Origin: CAIVAT01 sp964473485
Lineage (GTDB): Bacteria > Bacteroidota > Bacteroidia > Bacteroidales > FEN-979
Length of the DNA: 64,000 bases
Reading direction: 5' to 3'
Assembly (NCBI GenBank): GCA_964473485.1
Contig: CAYYPH010000018.1
Span: forward strand, 24,107-88,106
Positions 18,085 to 27,883 of the stretch are shown one piece after another; position 1 is the first letter of the stretch, and each line of letters starts with the position of its first letter. Made by a program: the position numbers and the translations under genes. The notes under the pieces were generated by a model. The model was not told where the DNA came from. It ran no database searches and saw nothing but the letters and a program-made list of their open reading frames with translations.

Positions 18085-20331
18085 TCAACCTTCGCTGCCG
18101 GGCAGGGTGACGGTAAACGTACTGCCCGATCCTTCCTGGCTGGTGACCCGGATGTCGCCGTTCAGCTTGCCGACCAGCTCCTTTACAATCAAAAGTCCCA
18201 GGCCGGTGCTGGTTTCGTTGTCGGTCCCTTTCCGGTTGATTTGGCCGGCGTGACTGAACAGCGACCTTAGCACCTCTGCGCTCATCCCGATGCCTGAATC
18301 AGCTACTGTCAACACAACGCTGCCTTCGGCCGAGCGACCGATGGTGACGGTGATGGTGCCCCCCCTGGGAGTGAATTTGATGGCATTTGAGATCAGGTTC
18401 CGCACAATGGTATTGGTCATGTTCTTGTCAGCAAAGACCATTTTCTTTTCCCTGAGATCGAGGAACAACCTGATTTCCTTGCGGTCCAACGTCTCCTTCA
18501 TTAACGATGCAATACCCTCTGCCTCAATTCTTAAATCGAAGGCTTGCGGATGGAAACCCAGCGCATCAAGCTGAATCCGGGTCCATTCCAGCAAATCCTC
18601 AAGCAGGTTGTTCAGCTGCCTGATGGAATTGTGGATCAGGCGTGTCAACCGTGTTATTTCCTGCATGTCCATGGTGCTGTGCTGGGTAGAGAGAATTTCG
18701 GTAAGGCCCAGCAGGCCGTGCATGGGACTTCGCAGATCATGGGCCATGATGGTGTAAAGCTTGTCTTTCTCCGAACTCAGCCTTTGAAGTTCTTCATGCT
18801 GCAGGCTGATCCTCTCCTCTGCCTGCTTGCGCTCCCTTATATCGCGGACCACGGTCAGGATACCGGTGACCTCCCCTCCCGGGTGCCTGACAAGTTCCGT
18901 GTTGGACTCGCAGTCGAAAACGCCGCCGCCGTGATGCATGCCGGTAGTTTCGGTCGGGCCCGTTACGGTTCCTTTTACAGCATCCGGTGTCAGCAGCTGT
19001 TCCCGCTTCTGTTTTGCCCCCGTTAGCATGGCATCGATGCTTTTCCCCATCAATTCTTCCTCCCTTTCGTATCCGAACAGCCTGAGGGCAGCCGGCGAGG
19101 CCATCCGGATGTGCCCCTCGAGGTCTGTAAGAATGATGCCGTCGGGCGAAGCCCTGAGGATGGACCTGAACAGGATGTTGCTCTTGCTCAGGTCATTTTC
19201 GATCCGTTTCCGCTGTTGTACCTCATGGCGAAGCCTGCGCGATGTGTTGAAGAAAAACCATCCGGCAGAACCGATCACAAGGATCACCGCCAGCAGCGAC
19301 AAAATGATCCGCCACGGCACCGGGTAGGCGGGTTTGATATAATCAGTATAGAACAGGCCGTCGGTCGTCAGCGTGCTGTCAATGAGGTTCAGTCGCTGAT
19401 AAATGGAAAGGATCTGCTGCCAGCGGGCAGGATTGGTGTACCCGATCCCCACCACATCTTTCAGCACCAGCTTTTGCATCTGTGAGGCTTCAAAGGCCAG
19501 ATGATCCCTTGAATGTCGCTGGCTGTACTTATCCAGGATGAGACCGGTGATTTCATCCGGATGGTCCATCGCATAAGCCCATCCTTTCAGGGCCGCATCG
19601 CGGAAACGCTGAACCAGTACCGGCTCTTTCCTGATCAGGGTTTCTGTCGTGAACAGCACATCACCGTAAAAGTCAATCCCACCCATTGCAGGATTGAAAA
19701 TCGAATAATCGAACGCCGCCTCCCTGAGCAGGAACGGCTCGTCGGTGGAGTAGGCCGACAATGCATCGATCTCACCGTTCAGCAGGCTGCTGACATTGAA
19801 CTGATGAGGCAGGGCGGTGTATTTTTCACGGGGCAGCCCTTCATCATTAAGGTAGGCAATAAGGTCGGCCGCATTCGGTTCCATCGCGATCTTCCTGCCG
19901 GCCAGGTCGTGCAGGTGCTCTATCCCAGCCTTGCGCGAGGCCACCAGAACCTGCGGCGAATGCTGGAAAACCGTTGCCAGCACAACGGCCGGTTTCCCGG
20001 CTGCCCTGAGCAGCAGAATGTCGGAAGTGCAGATGCCGAATTCGGCCCTGCCTTCGAAGACTGCATCCGCCGGGTTCATGTTCCCGGCAGCTTCCACCAG
20101 GTTTACCGACAGTCCCGCCTCCCTGAAATATCCCTTTTCGACCGCAGCGTAGTAACCGGCAAACTGGAACTGGTGCTTCCATTTCAGTTGCAGTGTAACC
20201 GTTCTCAATGCCTTGTCGGGTTCCGTTCCATGCAGGGAAAACATCGAAACAATGAACAGCCCGGCCATAAAAACCAAACGTTTTGCAACCCCGGCATCAA
20301 TGCTCCTGGTACTGATCTGGATCCGTTTCAT
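18085..20331 (-). CDS. Sensor histidine kinase with periplasmic NMT1/THI5-like binding domain and PAS domain
   Basis: 748 residues. After a membrane-insertion/signal segment (about 17-35) comes a periplasmic binding protein domain of the NMT1/THI5 type (about 43-290: LKWKHQFQFAGYYAAVEKGYF, SDILLLRAAGKPAVVLATVFQ, LAGRKIAMEPN). A membrane helix is at about 345-365, then one PAS domain (385-495), HisKA with H531 (IMAHDLRSPM) and a HATPase (NLISNAIKF, DSGIGM, STGLGLLIV). The binding domain family in transporters captures thiamine-precursor pyrimidines, sulfonates or similar; here the fused domain should be a ligand sensor. The ligand is unknown. The whole upstream spacer is a repeat array, so the promoter is unclear. 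It may be read through from the Omp85-like gene. Confidence 0.88.
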   Translation of the reverse strand: MKRIQISTRSIDAGVAKRLVFMAGLFIVSMFSLHGTEPDKALRTVTLQLKWKHQFQFAGYYAAVEKGYFREAGLSVNLVEAAGNMNPADAVFEGRAEFGICTSDILLLRAAGKPAVVLATVFQHSPQVLVASRKAGIEHLHDLAGRKIAMEPNAADLIAYLNDEGLPREKYTALPHQFNVSSLLNGEIDALSAYSTDEPFLLREAAFDYSIFNPAMGGIDFYGDVLFTTETLIRKEPVLVQRFRDAALKGWAYAMDHPDEITGLILDKYSQRHSRDHLAFEASQMQKLVLKDVVGIGYTNPARWQQILSIYQRLNLIDSTLTTDGLFYTDYIKPAYPVPWRIILSLLAVILVIGSAGWFFFNTSRRLRHEVQQRKRIENDLSKSNILFRSILRASPDGIILTDLEGHIRMASPAALRLFGYEREEELMGKSIDAMLTGAKQKREQLLTPDAVKGTVTGPTETTGMHHGGGVFDCESNTELVRHPGGEVTGILTVVRDIRERKQAEERISLQHEELQRLSSEKDKLYTIMAHDLRSPMHGLLGLTEILSTQHSTMDMQEITRLTRLIHNSIRQLNNLLEDLLEWTRIQLDALGFHPQAFDLRIEAEGIASLMKETLDRKEIRLFLDLREKKMVFADKNMTNTIVRNLISNAIKFTPRGGTITVTIGRSAEGSVVLTVADSGIGMSAEVLRSLFSHAGQINRKGTDNETSTGLGLLIVKELVGKLNGDIRVTSQEGSGSTFTVTLPGSEG

Positions 20332-20540
20332 TTTTCATTTTAACTTTTCATTTTGACTTTTCATTTTGCACTTTGACTTTGCATTTTGAATTTTGACATT
20401 TGAATTTTGAACTTTGACTTTTCATTTTTCACTTTGACTTTTCATTTTGCACTTTGACTTTTCATTTTGCACTTTGACTTTTCATTTTGCACTTTGACTT
20501 TGCATTTTGAATTTTGACATTTGAATTTTGAACTTTGACT
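20332..20540. repeat. Intergenic 7-bp-period array B with 20-bp higher-order repeat
   Basis: The entire spacer between the THI5-type kinase start and the Omp85-like stop is one array. On the plus strand, TTTGAAT / TTTGACA / TTTGAAC / TTTGACT heptamers flank a perfect 20-bp tandem unit (CATTTTGCACTTTGACTTTT, 3 copies near 20445-20505) that parses as 7+7+6. On the kinase mRNA it is an A-rich, G-poor leader. Its words recur in arrays E and F. Confidence 0.88.
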
Positions 20541-20543
20541 TTC

Positions 20544-21725
20544 TCAGAACGCCTGCCCAATCCCCACATAAACTCCCCAGTCCTGGCGACCCAGAGCGAC
20601 ATCAAGCCGTACACGGATGTTCCGCGACGGAATGACATTCAGGTATAAACGTGCCCCGCCGAAATGAAGCCAGACCGACTGCCCGAAGATCGCCAGGGAG
20701 GGGAAAACCTTGCCGGTCCCGGCATACCCCCCTACACCCAGGAATTTCCAGATATCATAGCGCAGCTCTGCCTGTACCGATACCTCCGATTTGTTCACAT
20801 ACTTGCCGGTGGTATACCCGGTGGCCATGTCGTTGTTTCCGTACCAGGCAAGCCTGTTGTATGGAATGTCGCCGAAACCGGTCTGAAAATAGAAAAACCA
20901 TGCGAGCGACAACCTGGTGTTTTTTTTCGAAAGGAGGTGATGCCCTGCGACTGACCCTGAAACTGTACTGTAATTATGACCGCTGAAAAACACCTGGTTG
21001 GAAAGCTGATAATACAGCCCGGCGTAGAAACCCCTGAGCGACCAGAAGATGTTGTCGCGGTTATCCCAAACGAACGAAGGGATCAGGAAACTCTCGTTGT
21101 AAGGGTCTGGTTTGATGCCGTTTTTAGCCAGGAGGGCATTGCTGGCCGAATCCGTGCCCGACAGGTCTGTGCTTGCATAATCATACTCCAGTCCACCGTA
21201 TAGCCCGGCAAATATCCTGCGGTAGCAGGTGAGTGTGGTGCTGAAGGAGCGTTGATGAGTCCAGGCATAATTGTTCCTGCTGTTGCTGATGATGGTTGTA
21301 TCTCTGCCGATCCCGAAAAACTTCAGCCGGAGATCCCCGTAGCCGACCGACACCGATGCTCTCCATTTGTTCTGGTTCCAGTAAAAGCTCTGCTTGGTGG
21401 CCACCATCCAGCTTCCGTTAAAATCAAAATAGATGGCAAGGGCGGTCGATGAAGGAGGCGAAACAGTGTCCTTTTTATTGATATCGTAAAAAATCACGGG
21501 CAGCACAACCAATCCGAGCGATTGTGAAATGCTCGAAGTGGGCCCTGGCAACAACGTGAAATTGATGTTCTTGTTTATCTTTTTCAGGGTATTTTCAACA
21601 ATGACAATGCTGTCGTTCTTGATGATCGGTATTTGAGCCTGAACAGTAAAGGTCACCAGGAACAGTGTCCCAAGAAAAATGGTCGTTAGGGTTGAAGTCC
21701 TGTTCACAAGGATTACGGTGATCAT
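20544..21725 (-). CDS. BamA/TamA-family (Omp85-type) outer-membrane barrel without POTRA domains
   Basis: 393 residues from ATG 21725, giving a signal peptide that ends TFTVQAQ. The open frame extends further but would overlap the upstream gene's C-terminus. The surface-antigen barrel is shown by the conserved turn WDNRDNIFWSLRGFYAGL, by GARLYLNVIPSRNIRVRLDVALG near the end, and by the terminal phenylalanine. No POTRA repeats fit in the short N-terminus, so it is not BamA itself. Such short Omp85-like proteins are usual in Bacteroidetes and their cargo is unknown. It starts 16 bp after the GPW-repeat protein, suggesting joint function in moving that protein or a lipid. Confidence 0.8.
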   Translation of the reverse strand: MITVILVNRTSTLTTIFLGTLFLVTFTVQAQIPIIKNDSIVIVENTLKKINKNINFTLLPGPTSSISQSLGLVVLPVIFYDINKKDTVSPPSSTALAIYFDFNGSWMVATKQSFYWNQNKWRASVSVGYGDLRLKFFGIGRDTTIISNSRNNYAWTHQRSFSTTLTCYRRIFAGLYGGLEYDYASTDLSGTDSASNALLAKNGIKPDPYNESFLIPSFVWDNRDNIFWSLRGFYAGLYYQLSNQVFFSGHNYSTVSGSVAGHHLLSKKNTRLSLAWFFYFQTGFGDIPYNRLAWYGNNDMATGYTTGKYVNKSEVSVQAELRYDIWKFLGVGGYAGTGKVFPSLAIFGQSVWLHFGGARLYLNVIPSRNIRVRLDVALGRQDWGVYVGIGQAF

Positions 21726-21741
21726 ATCAGCACCCTGCCGG

Positions 21742-24042
21742 TTACCTGCGACGACCGCCGCCACCGCCTCCTCCTCCCGTTCTGCCCCCGCCTGAAGGAG
21801 AGGATCGTTGCACGTTGGACCGGTTATAGGTATTCTGGCTGCCACGCTGACGGGCCTGGTTCTGCCGGTTCATCTCCTGCTGGTTGAACCCTCCGCGGTT
21901 CTGACCCGTGCTCCGGTCCTGGACGCCGGTTCCGCGGTTCCCCTGCTGTGCCGACTCCCAGTCGCGCCCGTTGGAGCGTTGCCAGTTGCCGTTGTTATTC
22001 CGGTAAACATCTCCGTTGCGGTCGGTGTATACATTGTTTTGCCGGTCGCCTGTGGTGGCAGGCCGGGTCGATGCACCGGGTTGCCGGCCGGTTCCTCCGC
22101 GATCGCTGGCAGTTGGCTGTTGCGAGGGGCGGTTACCGGTCTGACCTCCTGTGGATGGTCGTGTCGAAACCCCGGGCTGCTGCGTTGGCCGGGTTCCGGT
22201 ACGGTCGCCCGTTGCAGGCCTTGCGGCGGGCAACTGCGATGGCCTGGTACTACGGTCCGAACGGTTCGTGTAGATGTTACGACTGTTATCGATATAAATA
22301 TTGTTGCCTCCGCCGCGGTAAACCGGAGGCCGGGGGCCGTAATAATGGCTGTATGGGCGGTAATAAGGCGGCCGGTACATCGGCGGTCCCCACCATCCTC
22401 CAGGGTACCCGCCCATGCTGAAATTAAAAAATCCATACGAAACCGAGAATCCCATGCTCCATCCATACCATGGATTGTAGTGCATGCTGAACCCGAAGGT
22501 AACCGGCCTCGGATAATAATACGGACCGTAAAACGGCGGATATGGATAGCCGGTGCCATAAACCACCGTCGGGCCGTATATGTAGCAGCCAGTGTATCCC
22601 GGCGTGTAACCGATATAGACCACCTCAGGCTGAACATCATAAATGTAAACGTATTTCACATTGTAAGCAGGATCATCGGGAGGTAATTTCTGAATCTCAT
22701 CCGGAATCTTTGTGGCAACTTCCCACGGGCCGGAAGGACTATTTCCGGTGAACCATACCGCGTTGTCGCATACATAATAGGTTTTCCGGTAAAGCAATAC
22801 AGTGCTTGACGTGTTCATTCCACGGGCCAGTTCAGTCCCTTTGATCATCTCAAACTTTGGGTCTCCATCCCATTTTACCTCGCATTTTGCAGTTTTCCTG
22901 TCAACCGCGGCGGTCTGAGGTATTTGTGCATCAAGCACCGCATCCTTTGCAGCTTCAGTTCCAGCCACGCTGGCCAATACAATATCCTTATCAGAACCTT
23001 CGGGAATCTTTGCAAAATCGGCAGGAAGAGCATCCGATGCAACAAAGGTCCACGGTCCGGAGAGTGAGGCCGACTGGTACCATCTTCCCGAAAGCAGCAC
23101 AAAATACTGGTTTTTGTCGATCGTCAGAAAAATGTTGTCATCGGTGTTCGTCATGAACAATAACTGGGTTCCCTGTATCGGCGAATACTGAGGTTCGCCT
23201 TTCGACTGGATCAGCTCGGCTGGTTTCGTACGCACCACGATGACCGGAGGTGATGCCGGCTTCTCTTTCGACGACTGGGCAGCCTGCTTCGGCTCTTTTC
23301 CCGCTTTTTCCATCTCCTTCTTCACAGCATCATAATATTTCTGCACCTGTGATGAAGGTTTCTGAACATTGGTCCATGCCGATTTCACGACATCCGTCGC
23401 TTTGTACCAATATTGCCCGTTGAAAAGGTAAAAATGCTTATCCCTGGTGTCCTGTAAAACGAGGAACGGTGTGTTTACCGCCCTCTTTGGACCATCTTTA
23501 CCGGTCTCATTCCACACCGGGTCTCCGTCAAAGAGGACCAGCTGCGATGGTTGCTTCAGATAGATGATCTCCGGGGGATCGTTTTTCAGGTTTGAGGATT
23601 CCATAGAAGCTGCTTTGACCAGGTCGAGCGAGGCCTTCATGTCGTCGAGTGAAAATTCGATGTTCCAACCCGATGCCTCCTGTTCCAGCAGGGTCTTGAA
23701 ATCCTTAACCTTCCCCGGATCGATGGTGTCGATACCCGGAAACCTTACATTCATGATCTTTACATCGTAAATGGTGCAGGTCCCCTTGTCCCGGTCGGTG
23801 CTGAAACGCGCATCGGTCCATACGGCACCAAAAACAGGGGTTTTTGTTTTTTCCGTGCTGATGGAAATGGCGGTCCTCGAATAGAGATGATCTCCCTTCA
23901 TGGAGTCGGTCTGAGGCTGGTACAGAATGACGGTTCCCCCTTTCAGGGCGATCTCCCTTGGCCAGTCTTCGTTCCCGAAGGCAAAGAAGGCCTGTGAAAA
24001 AATGATAAAACCCGGAATCCAGGCGAAAATTATTTTTTTCAT
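21742..24042 (-). CDS. Exported GPW-repeat protein with Tyr/Pro/Gly-rich and RGG-like tail
   Basis: 766 residues with a signal peptide (MKKIIFAWIPGFIIFSQAFFAFG). Three related units are visible: HFYLFNGQYWYKA...AWTNV near 210, QYFVLLSGRWYQSASLSGPW near 320, and TYYVCDNAVWFTGNSPSGPW near 430. A compositionally extreme zone follows (about 480-610, rich in Y, P, G and W). The 150-residue tail is dominated by R, G, N, Q, T and S, ending GGGRTGGGGGGGGRRR. Similar proteins in other Gram-negatives are annotated only as hypothetical or carbohydrate-binding. I make no functional claim beyond envelope export and probable polymer or surface association. Its neighbour is an Omp85-type barrel 16 bp downstream. 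Confidence 0.7.
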   Translation of the reverse strand: MKKIIFAWIPGFIIFSQAFFAFGNEDWPREIALKGGTVILYQPQTDSMKGDHLYSRTAISISTEKTKTPVFGAVWTDARFSTDRDKGTCTIYDVKIMNVRFPGIDTIDPGKVKDFKTLLEQEASGWNIEFSLDDMKASLDLVKAASMESSNLKNDPPEIIYLKQPSQLVLFDGDPVWNETGKDGPKRAVNTPFLVLQDTRDKHFYLFNGQYWYKATDVVKSAWTNVQKPSSQVQKYYDAVKKEMEKAGKEPKQAAQSSKEKPASPPVIVVRTKPAELIQSKGEPQYSPIQGTQLLFMTNTDDNIFLTIDKNQYFVLLSGRWYQSASLSGPWTFVASDALPADFAKIPEGSDKDIVLASVAGTEAAKDAVLDAQIPQTAAVDRKTAKCEVKWDGDPKFEMIKGTELARGMNTSSTVLLYRKTYYVCDNAVWFTGNSPSGPWEVATKIPDEIQKLPPDDPAYNVKYVYIYDVQPEVVYIGYTPGYTGCYIYGPTVVYGTGYPYPPFYGPYYYPRPVTFGFSMHYNPWYGWSMGFSVSYGFFNFSMGGYPGGWWGPPMYRPPYYRPYSHYYGPRPPVYRGGGNNIYIDNSRNIYTNRSDRSTRPSQLPAARPATGDRTGTRPTQQPGVSTRPSTGGQTGNRPSQQPTASDRGGTGRQPGASTRPATTGDRQNNVYTDRNGDVYRNNNGNWQRSNGRDWESAQQGNRGTGVQDRSTGQNRGGFNQQEMNRQNQARQRGSQNTYNRSNVQRSSPSGGGRTGGGGGGGGRRR

Positions 24043-24080
24043 GGTGCTGTTGTTTTTCCCCGAATGGGTTGAAATTTACA

Positions 24081-24088
24081 CAAAGATA
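24081..24088 (-). promoter_or_regulatory. -7 promoter box for the GPW-repeat/Omp85 operon
   Basis: Minus-strand TATCTTTG, 38 bp before the ATG at 24042, in the divergent spacer shared with the AsmA-like gene. Confidence 0.5.
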
Positions 24089-24163
24089 CTTTTTTTTGCG
24101 ACCTTGTAAAGATAAAAATCCCGGTCAATTGTATACTTTTACAGGGAAGAAAAGTTTGCACTC

Positions 24164-25903
24164 ATGGAGACATCCTCAGACAAAGGGAAAAGGAAATGGC
24201 CGAAATGGCTGAAGGTAGCCATTTGGGTAATGGCACCTCTCATGGTGATAACGGGAAGCCTGTTTGCCTACGGCTATTTCAGGTACGGGAAAATCATCAG
24301 GACTTTCCTGATCGAAGCCGTTGAGCGTGAAAGCAAAGGACTTTACAGGGCTGAAGTGGGTGGTATCTTCCTAAATGTTCTCGACGGGAATCTCACCGTG
24401 CGTGACATGGAACTGATACCGGATACGGCTTTATACCGGCAAAGGGCAGAGACCGATACGCTGTCGCCCATGCTCTTCAGGCTGAAAATCGACCGGTTCA
24501 GAATTACCGGGTTCGAAATTCTAAAAGCGGCCAGGGAACGAAAGATCATCATCAGCGACATTCGTTTTATCAGGCCCGAAATAACCATGTTCAGGATGCG
24601 CCCATCCGTAAAAGCCAGGGAGGACCACCCATCGCACAGGCTCATGTCGGTTCCCTTGCCTGCTGGATGGAACCTGATATCGATCAGGGAGATAGCATTT
24701 GAGAACGGCAAAGTCGATTTTTATGATTTTGCGGGCGATTCAGTGATCCACCAGGCCATCCCCTCCTGCAATATACTGATCTCAAACCTGCTGGTTGATT
24801 CAGTACATACCGGAAAAAGAAGGCTGTTCAACGCCGATGATATCACCATAACCATCAATGATCTGTCAGTATTGATGAAGAACGGGCTGAACCGGATTAC
24901 CCTGGGACAGGTTGGACTTTCGACCGGTAAAAATACCCTTTATGTCAGCGATTTCCACCTGGTTCCGCAGTACAACCGTCATGATTATACACGCAAGGTC
25001 GGATTTCAGACCGACCGCATGGATGTCTTCGTAAAAAAGATCAGCCTGGAGCGGCTTAATTTTCGTGATCTTGCACTGGCCGGCGAATTCCAGGCAGGGT
25101 TGCTGACCATCGACAGCCTGGTGCTGGAGGATTACCGCGATAAGCGGATCCCACGTAAGCCGGGTTTCAGACCGCCCATGCCTCAGGACGGACTGAGAAA
25201 GCTGAAAATGTACCTGAAGATCGATACCGTGCTGCTGAGCAATGGAAAAGCCACCTATCTCGAACAGGTGAACGAAGAACCGGGAACCATCTTTTTCGAT
25301 AAGATGACGGCTACCCTGACGGGCCTGACCAACGACTCACTTTTGCTTCATTCCGGATTGATCTCAGAACTGAAAGGAACGGCGTATATGATGGGCAAGG
25401 GACGACTGGATGCAACCATTCAGTTTAAATTCGGAGATCCTAAAAACACCTTCACCTTCTCCGCCAGCCTGGGGCCAATGGATCTCCGTGAGATCAATCC
25501 CATGCTGACGAAGCTGATACCAGGGGAGGTGAAAAGCGGCCGGATAAAACAGCTCTCAATCCCGTTCGTGTCCGCCAATGATGATGTAGCAAAAGGCAAA
25601 CTCCTTTTTTATTACAATGACCTCAATATTGCCATGACCACCAGTGAAAAATCAACCTGGAATTCCATCAAGAAAGGGGTGATCAACTTCGTAGCCAACG
25701 ACATTGTGGTTAACAATGATAATCCTTCAAAATCGGGAAAGATGAAGACTGGTGTGATCCTATTTCATCGCGACAAGGAGAAAGGAATTATCAATTACCT
25801 CTGGAAAAGCGCTTTTTCTGGCCTCAAATCAACGGTTGGTATCAATACGAAAGAACAGAAGGAGCTAAAGAAACAGGAAAAGGCGAAGAAAAATGTGAAT
25901 TAG
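24164..25903 (+). CDS. AsmA/DUF748-like membrane-anchored protein
   Basis: 579 residues. A short cytoplasmic lysine-rich tip (KGKRKWPKWLK) is followed by one membrane helix (about 18-42) and a long beta-rich periplasmic part. The region after the helix (LIEAVERESKGLYRAEVGGIFLNVLDGNLTV) resembles the start of AsmA-type repeating-groove proteins; the C-terminal third (LKGTAYMMGKGRLDATIQF ... LTKLIPGEVKSGRIKQL) resembles the AsmA_2/DUF748 tail. The family is linked to lipid transport between membranes and outer-membrane assembly. The protein ends in a lysine-rich tail. It is divergent from the GPW-repeat/Omp85 pair and may act in the same envelope process; that link is inferred. Confidence 0.65.
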   Translation: METSSDKGKRKWPKWLKVAIWVMAPLMVITGSLFAYGYFRYGKIIRTFLIEAVERESKGLYRAEVGGIFLNVLDGNLTVRDMELIPDTALYRQRAETDTLSPMLFRLKIDRFRITGFEILKAARERKIIISDIRFIRPEITMFRMRPSVKAREDHPSHRLMSVPLPAGWNLISIREIAFENGKVDFYDFAGDSVIHQAIPSCNILISNLLVDSVHTGKRRLFNADDITITINDLSVLMKNGLNRITLGQVGLSTGKNTLYVSDFHLVPQYNRHDYTRKVGFQTDRMDVFVKKISLERLNFRDLALAGEFQAGLLTIDSLVLEDYRDKRIPRKPGFRPPMPQDGLRKLKMYLKIDTVLLSNGKATYLEQVNEEPGTIFFDKMTATLTGLTNDSLLLHSGLISELKGTAYMMGKGRLDATIQFKFGDPKNTFTFSASLGPMDLREINPMLTKLIPGEVKSGRIKQLSIPFVSANDDVAKGKLLFYYNDLNIAMTTSEKSTWNSIKKGVINFVANDIVVNNDNPSKSGKMKTGVILFHRDKEKGIINYLWKSAFSGLKSTVGINTKEQKELKKQEKAKKNVN

Positions 25904-25978
25904 AATCATATGATTGGGGGAATTGTTGTAATTTGCATGCACAAACTGACCGAAAACCAATCAACCAGCGGTTAAATC

Positions 25979-27841
25979 ATGAATGACAACGATACACCGG
26001 ACCTCTTCGCCGGCGGTGATCCGATCTACCGGTCTGTATTCATGAATATGGCCAATGCCGGTTGCATTGATGAGATCATATATAAGGATGGCAAAGCGGT
26101 CGATTACCGTATCCTGGATGTGAATTATGCCTATGAAAGGATCATGGGGATAAGCCGCGGAAAGGCATGCGGGTCGCTTGCTTCAGAATTATATGGCACC
26201 GGAGAGGCCCCGTTTCTGGATATTTTCAGCAGGGTGGCCGAAACCGGTGAAGCTGCCGAGTTCGAGGACTGGTTTGAGCCGGCCGGCAGGTACCTGCATT
26301 TAACGGTTGGAAGACCCGGGCCGGGTCTTTTTTCCACCGTTATTACCGATATTACGGCAAAGAAAGAGGTAGAAAAAAAGCTGCAGGACAGCGAACAGAC
26401 CTATCGTGGCATTATCGACTCAATGAACGATACTGTCTGGATGATTGACTTTGAGGGAAACCTTGTCGATTTCAACAAACCGGCTGAGACGCTGTTGGGT
26501 TATTCCAGGGACGAACTTCTCGAAATCGGGCTCTTTGGAATAGACACTTCCATTGAACGGCACCAGATCATGGAACTTGTCAGGTCCATGCCAAGAGATA
26601 AGGTACAGATCTTCGAAACAACCCACCGCACCAAAGACGGAAGGGTGATCCCGGTTGAAGTCTGCTCGAGTATAGTGAATTTTAAGGGTTGCGACATGAT
26701 CCTGAGCATCGCCCGCGATATCAGGAAACGAAAAAATGCCGAAGACGCCATCCGGCAAAGAGACGAGCAATTCAAAAACCTGATCGAAAGAATGCCCGAC
26801 GGGGTTTATAAAAGCACCCACGACGGAAAGTTCGTTGAGGTCAACCCGGCCATGGTCAGCATGCTTGGATATGACAATAAAGAGGAAATGATGGCTGTCG
26901 ATATCAAATCGCAGCTCTATTTCGAACCCTCCGACCGCGAGAGCATGACCCTCATGGAACAGATGGAAGAACTTGGGATCTTCCGGATGAGGAAAAAGGA
27001 TGGCAGTGAGATCTGGGTGGAGGATCACGGCTGGTATATCACTGATGACCAGGGAAATGTTCTTTTTCACGAGGGGATCCTGCGCGATGTAACCGAACGC
27101 AAAAATGCCGAACTGAAACTGATCCGCCAGGCTGCCGAACTGCATGAACTGAATGCCACCAAGGACAAATTCTTCTCCATCATTGCGCACGACCTCAAAG
27201 GACCCTTTAATGCCATCCTGGGTTTTACCGACCTGCTACTCGAAAACTACCTTAACCTCGACGGAGAAGCAGTCGAGAAGAGTCTCCAGGCCATTTCGGG
27301 GGCTTCACGCCAGGCATACGCCCTTCTCGAAAACCTGCTGATGTGGAGCCGTACCCAGACCGGCCAGGTGCCCTATGTCCCGGAGAAGGTCAACCTCAGG
27401 GAGAAAATAAATACCACCCTCAACCTGCTCGAAATACAGGCACATAACAAGCGAATTACCATCACCAGCGAAATACCCGGTCATATCACCATAACTGCCG
27501 ACCGGAACATGATCGGTACGGTTATACGCAACATCCTGAGCAATGCCTTCAAATTTACCCCGGTGGGCGGCCGGGTGACCATCTCAGCTACAGAAGCCGG
27601 AGCATTTGTGGAGCTGAGTGTAAACGATACCGGCGTAGGGATTCCAGCTGCCAACCTGCAGAATATCTTCAGGATCGAGAACAAGACCAGCACACTGGGA
27701 ACCGAAAAGGAGCGGGGCAGTGGCCTCGGATTGATTCTTTGTAAAGAATTCATGGAAAAAAACGGCGGAACCATCGAAATAATTTCTGAACCGGGCAAAG
27801 GAACCACCGTAAATCTTGTGTTTCCATTATCATTGGCATAG
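25979..27841 (+). CDS. Cytoplasmic sensor histidine kinase with three PAS domains
   Basis: 620 residues, no membrane helix. PAS domains lie at about 15-125, 138-252 (LLGYSRDELLEIG) and 262-378 (MLGYDNKEEMM ... VTERKNAELK). HisKA carries H404 in ATKDKFFSIIAHDLKGPFN. The HATPase has NILSNAFKF, DTGVGIP and ERGSGLGLIL. It is a close paralogue of the kinase at 9999: the linker-HisKA segment is almost identical (ELNATKDKFF-x-IIAHDLK-x-PFNAI). No receiver is nearby, so the partner is unknown. A weak terminator-like hairpin follows at 27884-27904, before aquaporin. Confidence 0.9.
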   Translation: MNDNDTPDLFAGGDPIYRSVFMNMANAGCIDEIIYKDGKAVDYRILDVNYAYERIMGISRGKACGSLASELYGTGEAPFLDIFSRVAETGEAAEFEDWFEPAGRYLHLTVGRPGPGLFSTVITDITAKKEVEKKLQDSEQTYRGIIDSMNDTVWMIDFEGNLVDFNKPAETLLGYSRDELLEIGLFGIDTSIERHQIMELVRSMPRDKVQIFETTHRTKDGRVIPVEVCSSIVNFKGCDMILSIARDIRKRKNAEDAIRQRDEQFKNLIERMPDGVYKSTHDGKFVEVNPAMVSMLGYDNKEEMMAVDIKSQLYFEPSDRESMTLMEQMEELGIFRMRKKDGSEIWVEDHGWYITDDQGNVLFHEGILRDVTERKNAELKLIRQAAELHELNATKDKFFSIIAHDLKGPFNAILGFTDLLLENYLNLDGEAVEKSLQAISGASRQAYALLENLLMWSRTQTGQVPYVPEKVNLREKINTTLNLLEIQAHNKRITITSEIPGHITITADRNMIGTVIRNILSNAFKFTPVGGRVTISATEAGAFVELSVNDTGVGIPAANLQNIFRIENKTSTLGTEKERGSGLGLILCKEFMEKNGGTIEIISEPGKGTTVNLVFPLSLA

Positions 27842-27883
27842 TCGGTCATGGTTATTGATTAATGAAAGAAATGACGTAACAGT

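Noticed and set aside
20332..20540. CRISPR-like array
   Set aside because: Units are 20 bp or shorter with no unique spacers and no cas genes.
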